In this document: in pieces, positions 15,552-23,670 of the stretch
Numbering within the stretch: position 1 is the stretch's first letter
Layout: every line of letters starts with the position of its first letter
From: B13-G4 sp030606805
GTDB taxonomy: Bacteria; Desulfobacterota; Desulfobacteria; Desulfobacterales; ETH-SRB1
NCBI GenBank assembly: GCA_030606805.1
Contig: JAUWFS010000003.1
Coordinates: 1 to 44,826, forward strand
Length of the DNA stretch: 44,826 bases
Direction: 5' to 3'
Translations under genes and position numbers: made by a program
The notes under the pieces: model-generated
The model's input: the letters and a program-made list of their open reading frames with translations, nothing else
What the model was told of the DNA's origin: nothing
Databases searched by the model: none

Positions 15552-16754
15552 AAGATTAAAAAAATTCTATCTACTGCTGTGCTCTTAACTGTGTTTCTTT
15601 TTTCTTCAACCTATTTGGCAGCCGGCTCTGATCTAAAGGAAGCAAAAATTCCTGATTCCCTGCATTCCGGGCTGGAATATCTTTTATCCTTAACTTCCAG
15701 GGATAAAAACGAACCTGTTGATCTTAAACTTATTCAAAAGGTACTGGATTTTGTCGTTTCTCCCAAAAACAGCTCCTCCCTTTATTATACAGACAAATTG
15801 TTCGGCTCGCCTTCCGCTTATTATGAATTTGATATTAATAGAGATCTGAAACACATTCTCCAGTATGCATACAATCCTGATATTCCTTCATTTGCTTTTA
15901 TGCCTTCTTCTGTCCGGCTTTCCTACTGGGCTGAGGTAAACGGGCAAAATCAAGACCTGCCTAAATTGTGGACATATCTCTCAAATTCTGATTGTCCAAT
16001 AGTGGTTAAAGGGGTTGAACATATAGAAATAACTCCGGATCAATTTACAGGTGCTTACTATCGTTATGATATAGATAAGGCTTTGATTCTTTGCAAGTAT
16101 CACGGCCGAAATCTATTAATCTCGATTTCCAAACAAAAAGACAAGTCCGATGTGGGCAGAAAAGGTATTGTACTGGGCTCAGATGACAACTGGGACTATC
16201 TTTATTCGGGCCGGAAAGGTCTTTCAATGCGGGGTCTTGGTTGGGTCAGCTCCTATATGTACAACTCCATCGGCATAAGCTTCCTGTACGAGGTTGACTC
16301 AAAAAAACCCGTTGTAAGATACGCTGCCTTTAAATGGCTCAGGGCTGGATGGGCTGATGTGAATGTAGTGAAAAACAAGCACATCCATAAAGGTCTGGTT
16401 CGCTATGCAAAGGATTTAAAGATGATTTTGGAGCACCCTTTGCTGCCTGAAGCTTCAAAACTTGCAAAATTATTTTCTGATTTTGAAAATTATCCCCCCG
16501 AAGATATGAGAGAGAAGGTTAAAAGTCATTTAACTGCTCTGAAAGACAGATATAATGGAAACAAATTATCATCCGGTAAAAACTTCCCTAAAAATTTAAA
16601 TATCAGTGAATATTTAAATCAAATGACAAATAAGGAGATATATGCGCTTCTTGTTGTGGAATACATGAAATCCATACTTGGGGAAAACCAGTATTTAGGT
16701 AATACATTACTTTTCAGCAAAAGGCAGCTTGATAACAGCTATATAGTGCCGTAG
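15546..16754 (+). CDS. Secreted or membrane-attached protein of unknown function
   Basis: I do not recognise this 402-residue protein. With the TTG at 15546 as start it begins MGKIKKILSTAVLLTVFLFS and continues to AAGSD, a textbook Sec signal peptide. No ATG occurs until more than 100 residues later, so a TTG start is forced; TTGs at 15525 and 15531 are alternatives. All lie in or at the edge of dispersed repeat D, so the native start region may have been replaced. The mature part is soluble-looking, with YSGRKGLSMRGLGWVSSYMY and a charged C-terminal half (LEHPLLPEASKLAKLF; MREKVKSHLTALKDRYN). No catalytic motif is evident. It may be read from the Usp promoter. Confidence 0.6.
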   Translation: MGKIKKILSTAVLLTVFLFSSTYLAAGSDLKEAKIPDSLHSGLEYLLSLTSRDKNEPVDLKLIQKVLDFVVSPKNSSSLYYTDKLFGSPSAYYEFDINRDLKHILQYAYNPDIPSFAFMPSSVRLSYWAEVNGQNQDLPKLWTYLSNSDCPIVVKGVEHIEITPDQFTGAYYRYDIDKALILCKYHGRNLLISISKQKDKSDVGRKGIVLGSDDNWDYLYSGRKGLSMRGLGWVSSYMYNSIGISFLYEVDSKKPVVRYAAFKWLRAGWADVNVVKNKHIHKGLVRYAKDLKMILEHPLLPEASKLAKLFSDFENYPPEDMREKVKSHLTALKDRYNGNKLSSGKNFPKNLNISEYLNQMTNKEIYALLVVEYMKSILGENQYLGNTLLFSKRQLDNSYIVP

Positions 16755-16786
16755 CTTTCAGCATCAACGTCCTACCGGACGAGTTC

Positions 16787-18001
16787 TTAGTATAAAAAGC
16801 CAAACAACCACATGGGGATGACATTACCAAAACCCATGTCGATATCGTCTTTTACAATGTAAGCATTTTCTTTTCCCGCTATCTGTTTTTTCCCCTTACA
16901 ACTGCCGCCTACTTCAAGTAGATACTTACCCTCTACCAAAAAATCGCCTCGACTTGGAATACGCACTTGCAGGCCGGCACTTATCAACTGATGCTGAATA
17001 AATGTTTCGCGCACCGTTCCGACAGGGTCTTCTCTGCTCAATTCCCCTGCGATTGCTCTGAGCAAGTTTGTATTTTCAATATAAATTTTAACGGGTTTAC
17101 GCACGAGCTTGAAGCCGGATCCTTCCGGCATAACACCTGATAAGAGACCTGCCCGCTCCAGATAGTCAAGGTACCCATAAAGAGTTGGCTTTGAAAGTCC
17201 CAGATTGTTGGAAATACGCACAAGATTTGGCTCAAATGGTTGAGAGGTGGCAATTAACCAGAGAATCCGTTTTAGCATCGGAACATTAGAAGATTTAATG
17301 CTGGATGTAGAGACAATGTCTTCGTAAAGTGTTTTTTCAATAATGTTTCTGAGTTTTGCAAGATATTCTTCTATTCCTTCCACAAAAAAAGGATAAATGC
17401 CATGTTCAAGGTAATCTCGAAAAAGTCCCAACACAGGTCCCTCAACCAAAACTTCTGACGTCAATCGTGCATGTTCCTTTAATAGACCGGCGAGTGTGAT
17501 GGCGGGGAGTTTAACCTTTCTGGCTAATAGCAGGTATTCTCGAAAAGAAAGACCCGGCAAAGTATAGAAAACAGCACGCCGCGACAGGTCGGCCTTTCCA
17601 AGTTGCAGTCCGAGGGTAGAACTGCCTGAAAAAAGGATTTTTGCTGATGGAAATGAATCATAAAGATTTTTTATTTCCTGCGGCCATCTGGCGTATTTGT
17701 GGATTTCATCAATGATAATGACCTCGCCGCCCATGCGAAAAAATTGTGATGCGATCTCATAAATGCCGATGGCCTCAACCCGAATGTTGTCTGCTGAAAT
17801 ATAAAGATATTTTGATGAATATGAACTTTTTCCGGCTAAATACTGAAGCAACAGCGTAGTCTTCCCTGTCCCGCGACCGCCAATGATTCCAATCAGACGA
17901 TTTTTCCAGTTGATCCGTTCGTAAAGAGAGCGATAATTTTCTCTCGGAACCTGTTTAAGGAGAGCTTCCTGAATACTTATAAATGGACTTAAATCAATCA
18001 T
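16787..18001 (-). CDS. AAA-family ATPase with DUF4143 C-terminal domain
   Basis: A 404-residue ATPase of the AAA_14/DUF4143 type, common in bacteria and archaea and of uncertain role. Walker A is GGRGTGKTT (41-49), Walker B is EVIIIDEIHKYARWP (93-107), and the sensor strand is ILFSGSSTLGLQ. It is followed by the typical DLSRRAVFYTLPGLSFREYL segment. The middle contains a winged-helix-like part (IATSQPFEPNLVRISNNLGLSKPTLYGYLDYLERAGLL). The C-terminus is the DUF4143 nuclease-like fold region, with FLVEGKYLLEVGG in place of the usual DFv..g....IEVK pattern. The ATG at 18001 has no clear ribosome-binding site and overlaps a short upstream frame by ATGA. The gene is convergent with the secreted-protein gene, 32 bases away. 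Confidence 0.85.
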   Translation of the reverse strand: MIDLSPFISIQEALLKQVPRENYRSLYERINWKNRLIGIIGGRGTGKTTLLLQYLAGKSSYSSKYLYISADNIRVEAIGIYEIASQFFRMGGEVIIIDEIHKYARWPQEIKNLYDSFPSAKILFSGSSTLGLQLGKADLSRRAVFYTLPGLSFREYLLLARKVKLPAITLAGLLKEHARLTSEVLVEGPVLGLFRDYLEHGIYPFFVEGIEEYLAKLRNIIEKTLYEDIVSTSSIKSSNVPMLKRILWLIATSQPFEPNLVRISNNLGLSKPTLYGYLDYLERAGLLSGVMPEGSGFKLVRKPVKIYIENTNLLRAIAGELSREDPVGTVRETFIQHQLISAGLQVRIPSRGDFLVEGKYLLEVGGSCKGKKQIAGKENAYIVKDDIDMGFGNVIPMWLFGFLY

Positions 18002-18231
18002 GAAATATAGTCGTGAAAACCATAGTTGTTATTTTTAAACAATTCCATAAAGTCAATTTTACTAATAATAAAAATATCGTAAAATACATTTAACGCATTC
18101 CATGCTATCCTGTCAATGATTTTATTCTGCATACATCTGGTATTGTTTTTTTCGCTCATTCCCAGGACTATCACATGGTGCAATACTCCAAAGGCCTGTC
18201 CGCCATCGGCTTTGCCTTCAGTGGAGTTCAC
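17998..18231 (-). CDS. Short hypothetical frame overlapping the ATPase start
   Basis: A 77-residue frame with GTG start at 18231 and TGA stop overlapping the ATPase ATG in an ATGA arrangement. That overlap suggests translational coupling, and the ATPase otherwise lacks a ribosome-binding site. Against it: there is no ribosome-binding site before the GTG, no recognised family, and an atypical composition (MSEKNNTRCMQNKIIDRIAW). It could be a remnant of a longer gene. Confidence 0.25.
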   Translation of the reverse strand: MNSTEGKADGGQAFGVLHHVIVLGMSEKNNTRCMQNKIIDRIAWNALNVFYDIFIISKIDFMELFKNNNYGFHDYIS

Positions 18232-18335
18232 AACCCAAACCGTAAAACCAACAGCGTACTGAACAATTCTTCTTGTAACGCTTCCGATAAAGAATTCCTT
18301 TCAAACAGACTCTAAGGGCTCGTAAAGCTATAAGG

Positions 18336-18507
18336 TGTCCAAAACAATGGACAGTGCCCATGCAAAGACTTCACCTCTACTATTCAACATGGCTGTTAAT
18401 ATCACAGGTTATCGTTTGATGTGTACCTGAGAGCTGCAAAGGATTTTCGGCTGATGAGGGGGCCGCACAAAGTGTCCAAAATAATGGACGGTGTCCAAAG
18501 TTGGTCA
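18336..18507. promoter_or_regulatory. Paired TGTCCA-N6-TGGACA operator-like sites
   Basis: Two inverted repeats with identical architecture: TGTCCAaaacaaTGGACA (18336-18353) and TGTCCAaaataaTGGACG (18473-18490). A third, weaker TGTCCA...TGGTCA with a 4-base gap is at 18492-18507. They lie upstream of a sigma-54-type promoter at about 18726, in a 1.2-kb gene-free stretch. Tandem dyads upstream of a -24/-12 promoter are the usual arrangement of enhancer sites for an NtrC-family activator. The cognate protein is not in this window. Confidence 0.55.
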
Positions 18508-18723
18508 ATGTGTAAATCCCGAAAGATAATAACGTTTGATAGTTACAGCAATAACAATGGGTTGGGAAATACGATCGACCATGGTTTCCATGGTTTTTTG
18601 GTGTTCCGTCGCCTTCAATGACTAAGGAAAAAGATGGCGTTACTACCGGAGCAGGAAGGCTCACAATCTTTAATTAACTGGCAATACAAGAGGTTATCGC
18701 TTCAGGCCCGATTTGGCTTTTTC

Positions 18724-18741
18724 CTGGCATACTTTCTGCAA
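18724..18741 (+). promoter_or_regulatory. Sigma-54 (-24/-12) promoter candidate
   Basis: CCTGGCATACTTTCTGCAAT contains the invariant GG (18726-18727) and GC (18738-18739) exactly ten bases apart, with TGGCA and TGCA flanks matching the TGGCAC-N5-TTGCA consensus well. No start codon with a ribosome-binding site follows at once: 42 bases on, a 283-bp inverted-repeat element begins. The next gene is the receiver protein at 19215. Confidence 0.55.
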
Positions 18742-18781
18742 TTCAAACATTCTAATCTATCTGTATTGATCATTGAGTTAT

Positions 18782-19064
18782 CAGAAATTTGAAAATTCAA
18801 ATACGAGATTAACCAGAGGCAGCGGGCATTTAAATTTAAGAACGTCTGAAACTCGCGCATAAGTGAGCCTAAATAAAAAAGAGTATTAATATCAGTTAGA
18901 AAAATTAAACGTTATGGCTTGAGTTTATCCTTTTAACAAAAATATACAAAAGTGCCTCTTTTTTCTTTAGACTCACTAATACGCTCAAACAGTCAGCCGT
19001 TTTAAATTTAAATGCCCGCCACCTCTAATTGTTAACAAGTTACTTTTGAGTTTTTAAATTTCTG
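18782..19064. repeat. MITE-like inverted-repeat element, family C (283 bp)
   Basis: Imperfect terminal inverted repeats of about 95 bp: left arm 18782-18874, right arm 18966-19064. They share CAGAAATTT at the tips, GCGGGCATTTAAATTTAA in the middle and GCGTATTAGTGAGTCTAAA-type sequence inside. The non-coding core is A+T-rich. A solo end copy is at 28966-29004. It lies between the sigma-54-like promoter and the receiver gene. Confidence 0.8.
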
Positions 19065-19066
19065 GT

Positions 19067-19191
19067 TATAGATTTTCAGATAATTAATTTCACAAGATCG
19101 GAAGAAGAAATCCGAGCAATGCGTACTTATTTGTACTTGGTTGAGGGTTTCGACTGATAACGCCGTGAACTTATTTGTGAAGATTTACACC
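19067..19191. repeat. Palindromic repeat family A, copy 3 (degenerate, inverted)
   Basis: The left end TATAGATTTTCAGATAATTA...TTTCAC matches the 27-bp end of the copies at 5760 and 11752. The core is in reverse orientation (CGACTGATAACGC is the complement of the core in those copies). The right end is decayed. It abuts the family C element, separated by two bases, and ends 23 bases before the receiver gene. Confidence 0.65.
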
Positions 19192-19214
19192 ATATATTGA
19201 ACAGGGAAAAACCT

Positions 19215-19601
19215 ATGGCGCACAAGCTACTGGTCGTTGATGATGAGGAGAATATGTGTGTGCTTTTGAAACGTGTACTCGGCAAAGCGGGTTACGAAGT
19301 TGAATGCGCGGTGTCAGGGGAGAAGGCTCTGCAACTCGCAGGGGAAACCTCCTTTGAGCTTGCCGTGGTCGATGTTTGCATGCCGGAGATGGACGGAATA
19401 GAGGTACTTGCAAGGCTCAAGACCATTGATAAAAAATTGCCGGTAATAATGACATCGGCCTTTCCGTCATCGGAAAAGATAGAAAGGGCCAAGAGCTTTG
19501 GATGTTTAGACTATCTGTCGAAACCGGTCGACATGAAACACTTAAAAGAGCTTATCAGAAAAAGACTTCAGGAATCGTCGAATTGTAGAGTGGGGAAATA
19601 A
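19215..19601 (+). CDS. Single-domain response regulator (CheY-like receiver)
   Basis: A 128-residue receiver domain with no output domain. The acidic pocket is VDDEE (8-12), the phosphoacceptor is Asp53 in VVDVCMPEMDG, the switch residue is Thr80 in IMTSAF, and the invariant Lys103 is in YLSKPVD. The start is the ATG at 19215, with AGGGA seven bases upstream; a TTG at 19197 is less likely. It lies upstream of the DASS transporter and two further two-component proteins on the same strand, and probably takes part in a phosphorelay with the hybrid kinase at 22485. It is more G+C-rich than the genes to the left. Confidence 0.92.
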   Translation: MAHKLLVVDDEENMCVLLKRVLGKAGYEVECAVSGEKALQLAGETSFELAVVDVCMPEMDGIEVLARLKTIDKKLPVIMTSAFPSSEKIERAKSFGCLDYLSKPVDMKHLKELIRKRLQESSNCRVGK

Positions 19602-19995
19602 TTGCATGACGATTCATCATATTAGAAGTTGACCACTTGACGAGGTCTGAACTTTGTAAAATTAATGATTAATAGATCAACCAACAACGGAAACGGAAAA
19701 CGTGGGGGAAGGGGGTGATGATGGGGTACTGACTTGGTCTATCATCTTCTGTCCATCAAAGACGGATATCAACTTTAGTTCGTATTGCATCATCCGGAAT
19801 GCTGCACCGACGAGCTTTACAATTGCCCATTCTCGCGCATAATGATTTTCTGCTCCAGCATTACTGAAATCGAATTTTGGTGGTCAAAAAATGTTTTAAT
19901 AGGGGGAGGCAAACGATTTTTAGGTATCTTACTGATTTTATTATTAATTTTCTAAAGAATTTTTGACAATACTGCATCAAGGGTAAGGAGGAAAA
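19602..19995. other. Gene-free interval with an unexplained open frame on the minus strand
   Basis: This stretch of 394 bases before the transporter gene has no convincing gene. On the minus strand, 19883 down to 19677 is open for about 67 codons and reads protein-like (ENHYAREWAIVKLVGAAFRM, then MQYELKLISVFDGQ). It has no start codon before its middle and no ribosome-binding site, so it may be a gene remnant. The transporter has its own strong ribosome-binding site (AAGGAGGAAAA). Confidence 0.4.
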
Positions 19996-21579
19996 ATGTT
20001 TCTCAAGAACAAAGGAGTCCAGCTTGTTTTTGCAATATGCCTTGGTATTATCGTCATGTTGTTACCAAGACCTGAGGGAACAAAATTTACAATAACCGGC
20101 GCTGAGCGTGACACAGCGTTTCAATCCATTAGTCAACACTTTACAGACATCTCTACGGAACGGGATATTGCCAAGGGAATTATCAAAGTAGAGGCAAAAG
20201 TTCCTGGAGGCCCGGAGTGTTCAGCCGATTTCATACAGAACAAGGTTGCAGAACTGAACCTCGCAGAAATTGAGGTCAATTATGAGGATGGTCTTTCTCC
20301 AAGGGCACACAGGTTTCTCGCAGTCCTTGTATTACTGATCTTTCTCTTTGTGGCGGAACCGATCCCGCTTGAGATCACGGCCATCTGCATTGCGGTTTTT
20401 CTTGTAATCATGCAGGTTGCGACTGTCAAGGAGGCATGGGCGCCCTATATGCATCCTGTGGTCGTCTTTATTATGTGCTGCCTTATCTTCGCCATCTCCT
20501 TAGACAAGGCGGGGATCACAGTGCGGCTTGGAAAATTCATTGTCAAGAAGGCGGGGACGAGCGTTACCAAGTTTACGTTTATCATCGCCATGGGCCTTGG
20601 CATTTCATCCGCGTTTATGCATGACGCCGCAGCTTGCGCTATTGGAATTGTAACAATGCTTCCCCTGATGAGGGCGGCAGGCATTGAACCTCACACCAAG
20701 ACTGCAAAATTCATGATGCTCTCACTCCCCTTTGCCTGCTCCTGCGGGGGCATGGGATCATTGGTGGGTGGCGGTCGCTGCATGGTTGCCGCAGCTTTCC
20801 TTAAGGAATTCACGGGACTGGAGATCACTTTCTTTGACTGGATCATGTATTGCTTTCCAGCGGCCCTGATTTGCGTCCCTGTAGTAGTCTTGATTGTCTA
20901 TTTTGTGTACCGACCCAATCCGAAGTACAAGCTGCCCCAGTTCGATGAAGATAGCGGCCCCTTGACCACGCTGGAAAAAAAGACCCTTATTATCATCGGC
21001 ATATCATTCGCCTTATGGCTGACAAAGGGGTTTCACGGCATACACTACTCGGTGACCGGAATGTTGGGTGTTGCCGCTCTCATCCTCACTGGTGTCCTGA
21101 AATGGGAAGATATTCACAAGGATCTCGAGTGGGGAACCGCGCTCTTTATTTTTGGCGGAGGCATCTCACTCGGTCTGGCCATGGGTTATTCAGGGGCTGC
21201 CACCTATTTTGCCAGCCTTTTCTTTCCATATATTCAAGGGGGTGGCTGGCTGCTCCTTTTTGCCGGCGTAGGGATATTTGGCGCGCTTGTGACAAATGCC
21301 ATGGCCAATGTTGCTGCCGCGGCTCTTATTTTGCCCATAGTTATTCCGATGGCGGAATTGGAGGGGGTAGATCCTACGGTACTCGCTCTCTGTCTCGGAA
21401 CAGCGACATCCTTTGCCATGCTTCTCGTTATCGGCTGCCCGCCTAATGCCATTGCTTACAGCTATCGGCAATTCAAGGCGGTTGACCTCACAAGGGTCGG
21501 CCTTGTTGCTACTCCTATTCTGCTCTCCATTCTGATAGCTGTGGCGGCAGTCTGGTGGAAAATTCTGGGGCTGGTATAG
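19996..21579 (+). CDS. DASS/SLC13-family sodium-coupled anion transporter
   Basis: A 527-residue inner-membrane transporter of the divalent anion:Na+ symporter family (substrates in the family include dicarboxylates, citrate and sulfate). About a dozen hydrophobic helices are visible. The two re-entrant-loop regions carry SSAFMHDAAACAIGIVTMLP and VTNAMANVAAAALILPIVIP, corresponding to the Ser-Asn-Thr substrate/Na+ motifs of the family, in the first case in altered form. A hydrophilic segment of about 75 residues between the first helix (9-24) and second helix (107-122) is not part of the usual minimal fold and should be extracytoplasmic. GGTAAGGAGG precedes the ATG. Flanking receiver and kinase genes suggest signal-controlled uptake. 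In a sulfate reducer, sulfate or a dicarboxylate is the natural guess, but sequence alone does not decide. Confidence 0.85.
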   Translation: MFLKNKGVQLVFAICLGIIVMLLPRPEGTKFTITGAERDTAFQSISQHFTDISTERDIAKGIIKVEAKVPGGPECSADFIQNKVAELNLAEIEVNYEDGLSPRAHRFLAVLVLLIFLFVAEPIPLEITAICIAVFLVIMQVATVKEAWAPYMHPVVVFIMCCLIFAISLDKAGITVRLGKFIVKKAGTSVTKFTFIIAMGLGISSAFMHDAAACAIGIVTMLPLMRAAGIEPHTKTAKFMMLSLPFACSCGGMGSLVGGGRCMVAAAFLKEFTGLEITFFDWIMYCFPAALICVPVVVLIVYFVYRPNPKYKLPQFDEDSGPLTTLEKKTLIIIGISFALWLTKGFHGIHYSVTGMLGVAALILTGVLKWEDIHKDLEWGTALFIFGGGISLGLAMGYSGAATYFASLFFPYIQGGGWLLLFAGVGIFGALVTNAMANVAAAALILPIVIPMAELEGVDPTVLALCLGTATSFAMLLVIGCPPNAIAYSYRQFKAVDLTRVGLVATPILLSILIAVAAVWWKILGLV

Positions 21580-21843
21580 AAATTGATTCTATCGGTTCCG
21601 TTGATATTGAATATATTAGTTATTTATGGTATGAAACGTGAAATAAAAGAAGTGAAGTGGAATTATTGCTGACAGGTGGCTCCTTTGGCCTCCATCCCCT
21701 TGCGGACCGTTTGGTCCTCAGGGTGGTGGGGGGCAGAAAATTGAAAAAGAGTTGAGCGAAAATTATTGCCTCGACCTGTCAAAATAGATAGTATAATTTA
21801 TTAATGGTTAACCCTTTTGCAAAGACAAAGGAGAGAGAGTACC

Positions 21844-22284
21844 ATGATTAAAATACCAACTAAGGTTCTGGTAGTCGATGATGAGAAAGATTTCGTGGAA
21901 ATGCTTTCCCTGAGATTAAAAGAGATGGGAGAGCAAGTTGAAGCTGTTTACAACGGCCAGGATTGTCTCAACAACTTGGAAGGAAATGACATTGATGTGG
22001 TCATTTTGGACATTAAGATGCCGGGTATGGACGGTATAGAGACATTAAAGGAGATCAAGAAAAGGTTCCCTATGGTCGAAGTCATAATGCTTACAGGACA
22101 TGGCAGTGCGGAAAGCGCTGTGGAGGGGATGAAACTCGGCGCCTTTGACTATCTCTTGAAGCCTGCGGATATAGATAGCCTGACGGAGAAAGTCAATGGA
22201 GCGAGAAAGAGAAAAGAGGAGCATGAAGAGCGGATCAGACAGGCAGAAGTCCGGTTGCTTCTGAGAAAAGTCGGAGAAGTATAA
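21844..22284 (+). CDS. Response regulator receiver protein with C-terminal coiled-coil tail
   Basis: A 146-residue protein. The receiver domain covers residues 1-120: VDDEKD (11-16), phosphoacceptor Asp56 in VVILDIKMPGMDG, Thr in MLTGHGS, Lys in LLKPADI. A charged helical tail follows (ARKRKEEHEERIRQAEVRLL) with no DNA-binding domain. MLTGHGSAESAVEGMKLGAFDYLLKP is typical of receivers paired with sigma-54 activators or hybrid kinases. The start is the ATG at 21844, with AAAGGAGAGAG upstream. The gene lies between the transporter and the hybrid kinase. The 264-base gap before it includes a G+C-rich hairpin-forming stretch (about 21680-21735). Confidence 0.92.
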   Translation: MIKIPTKVLVVDDEKDFVEMLSLRLKEMGEQVEAVYNGQDCLNNLEGNDIDVVILDIKMPGMDGIETLKEIKKRFPMVEVIMLTGHGSAESAVEGMKLGAFDYLLKPADIDSLTEKVNGARKRKEEHEERIRQAEVRLLLRKVGEV

Positions 22285-22484
22285 AGATACTCTCCTTTTC
22301 CTTGATCTCCTTACCGGAATCATTATATATCTTCTTACCCCTGACAGGGGGCAGTGGACGAGGGTCTCTTGTATAACAAAATAGAAGAGCCCGATATAGC
22401 AAAAGCGTAAAAGCGGGGAAGTATTCAAAAACCTTCATTTTGCTCATAGCTTATCAGACACTGAGCAGACAGGATGCTCCAAAT

Positions 22485-23657
22485 ATGACGACCACAAGCA
22501 ACATAAACCTTGTTCTTGTTGACGATGAGGCCGATTTTCGGCAGACCCTTGCCAAACGCCTGGCAAGGAGGGACATAGTCCCAAGAGAGGCGGGAACCGG
22601 CGAGGAGTGTTTATCGATCCTTGCAAAGGAACCTGCGGACGTAGTGATTCTGGATGTCAATATGCCCGGCATGAACGGGATAGAAGTTCTTGATCATATC
22701 AAAAAAGAATATCCCAAGACAGAGGTTATACTCCTGACCGGGCATGCAAGCACCCAGGACGGCGTTGAAGGGATGAAGTGTGGGGCCTTTGATTATCTGA
22801 ATAAGCCTGTAGAGCTCGAACATCTCCTTGGGAAGATAAAACAGGCCCACGAAAAGATCAGGCAAGACGAAAAGATCAGAGTGAGTGAAAAAAAACTCAG
22901 AGAGGCAAAATTCAGGGTCCAGATGGGGCAGCAGATGATAGCCGCTGAAAGGCTCGCTTCTTTGGGAACATTGGCGGCAGGAGTCGCGCATGAAATCAAT
23001 AACCCCCTGGCGATCATGACGGAAGCTGCCGGCTGGATGAAGCTAATTCTAAAAAAAGAAAAACCGGCTCAGATGCCTCGAAAGCAGGATTTTGAGCTGG
23101 CCTTGCAGAAAATACAAACCAGCATTGAAAGAGCGAGAAGAATCACGCATCAGCTTCTTGGGGCTGCAAGAAAAGATGATTCGGTACTGGCAGATGTGGA
23201 TCTCAAGAGACTGGTTGACGAAGCTATTGAACTGGTAAGCAGGGAAGCAAAAAACAAAGATGTTGAAATTGTGCAGGAAATAGATCCTTCCGCAGGCATT
23301 ATCTCCAGCTATCTTTACCAGTTGAGACAGGTTATGATTAATTTTTTGACCAATGCTATTCATGCTACCGGGTCTGGTGGCAAGATTACCATAATCATCG
23401 AGGGTATGGATGATAGCATAAAGCTGACAGTGCGGGACACTGGCAAAGGCATCCCCAAAGAGCATATAGAAACGATATTTGAGCCATTTTTTACTACCAA
23501 ATCTCCGGGCGAAGGTACTGGTCTTGGCCTCTTTGTGACTCGCGGCATTATTGAAAAACTCGGAGGAACCGTAGAAGCCGAAAGCCGGCTCGGCGAGGGG
23601 GCAAGCTTTTATGTTGTTTTGCCCAGACAGCATAAATTGCACCTCCATCACAAATAA
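22485..23657 (+). CDS. Receiver-histidine kinase hybrid sensor
   Basis: A 390-residue soluble hybrid. The N-terminal receiver has Asp57 in VVILDVNMPGMNG, Thr in LLTGHAS and Lys in YLNKPVE. A helical linker (about 118-155) leads to a HisKA dimerisation domain with phospho-His169 in AAGVAHEINNPLA, then a HATPase domain with N-box NFLTNAIHA (286-294), G1 DTGKGIP (318-324) and G2 GTGLGL (344-349). There is no transmembrane segment, so it senses through its receiver or inside the cell. The start is the ATG at 22485 with AGGA about ten bases upstream; a TTG at 22440 is possible. The N-terminal receiver could accept phosphate from, or be the target of, the neighbouring single receivers, making a local phosphorelay. 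Confidence 0.9.
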   Translation: MTTTSNINLVLVDDEADFRQTLAKRLARRDIVPREAGTGEECLSILAKEPADVVILDVNMPGMNGIEVLDHIKKEYPKTEVILLTGHASTQDGVEGMKCGAFDYLNKPVELEHLLGKIKQAHEKIRQDEKIRVSEKKLREAKFRVQMGQQMIAAERLASLGTLAAGVAHEINNPLAIMTEAAGWMKLILKKEKPAQMPRKQDFELALQKIQTSIERARRITHQLLGAARKDDSVLADVDLKRLVDEAIELVSREAKNKDVEIVQEIDPSAGIISSYLYQLRQVMINFLTNAIHATGSGGKITIIIEGMDDSIKLTVRDTGKGIPKEHIETIFEPFFTTKSPGEGTGLGLFVTRGIIEKLGGTVEAESRLGEGASFYVVLPRQHKLHLHHK

Positions 23658-23670
23658 AGGGGAAAGAGTA

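Noticed and set aside
18380..18664. Open frames on both strands between the TGTCCA sites and the sigma-54-like promoter
   Set aside because: No ribosome-binding site or family resemblance, and the region contains the operator dyads.
19677..19883. Minus-strand open frame of about 67 codons with protein-like composition
   Set aside because: No start codon in its first half, no ribosome-binding site and no recognised family. Mentioned only as a possible remnant.
21680..21735. G+C-rich hairpin-forming stretch before the second receiver gene considered as a riboswitch
   Set aside because: No recognisable riboswitch core and no linked metabolic gene; probably a weak terminator of the transporter transcript.
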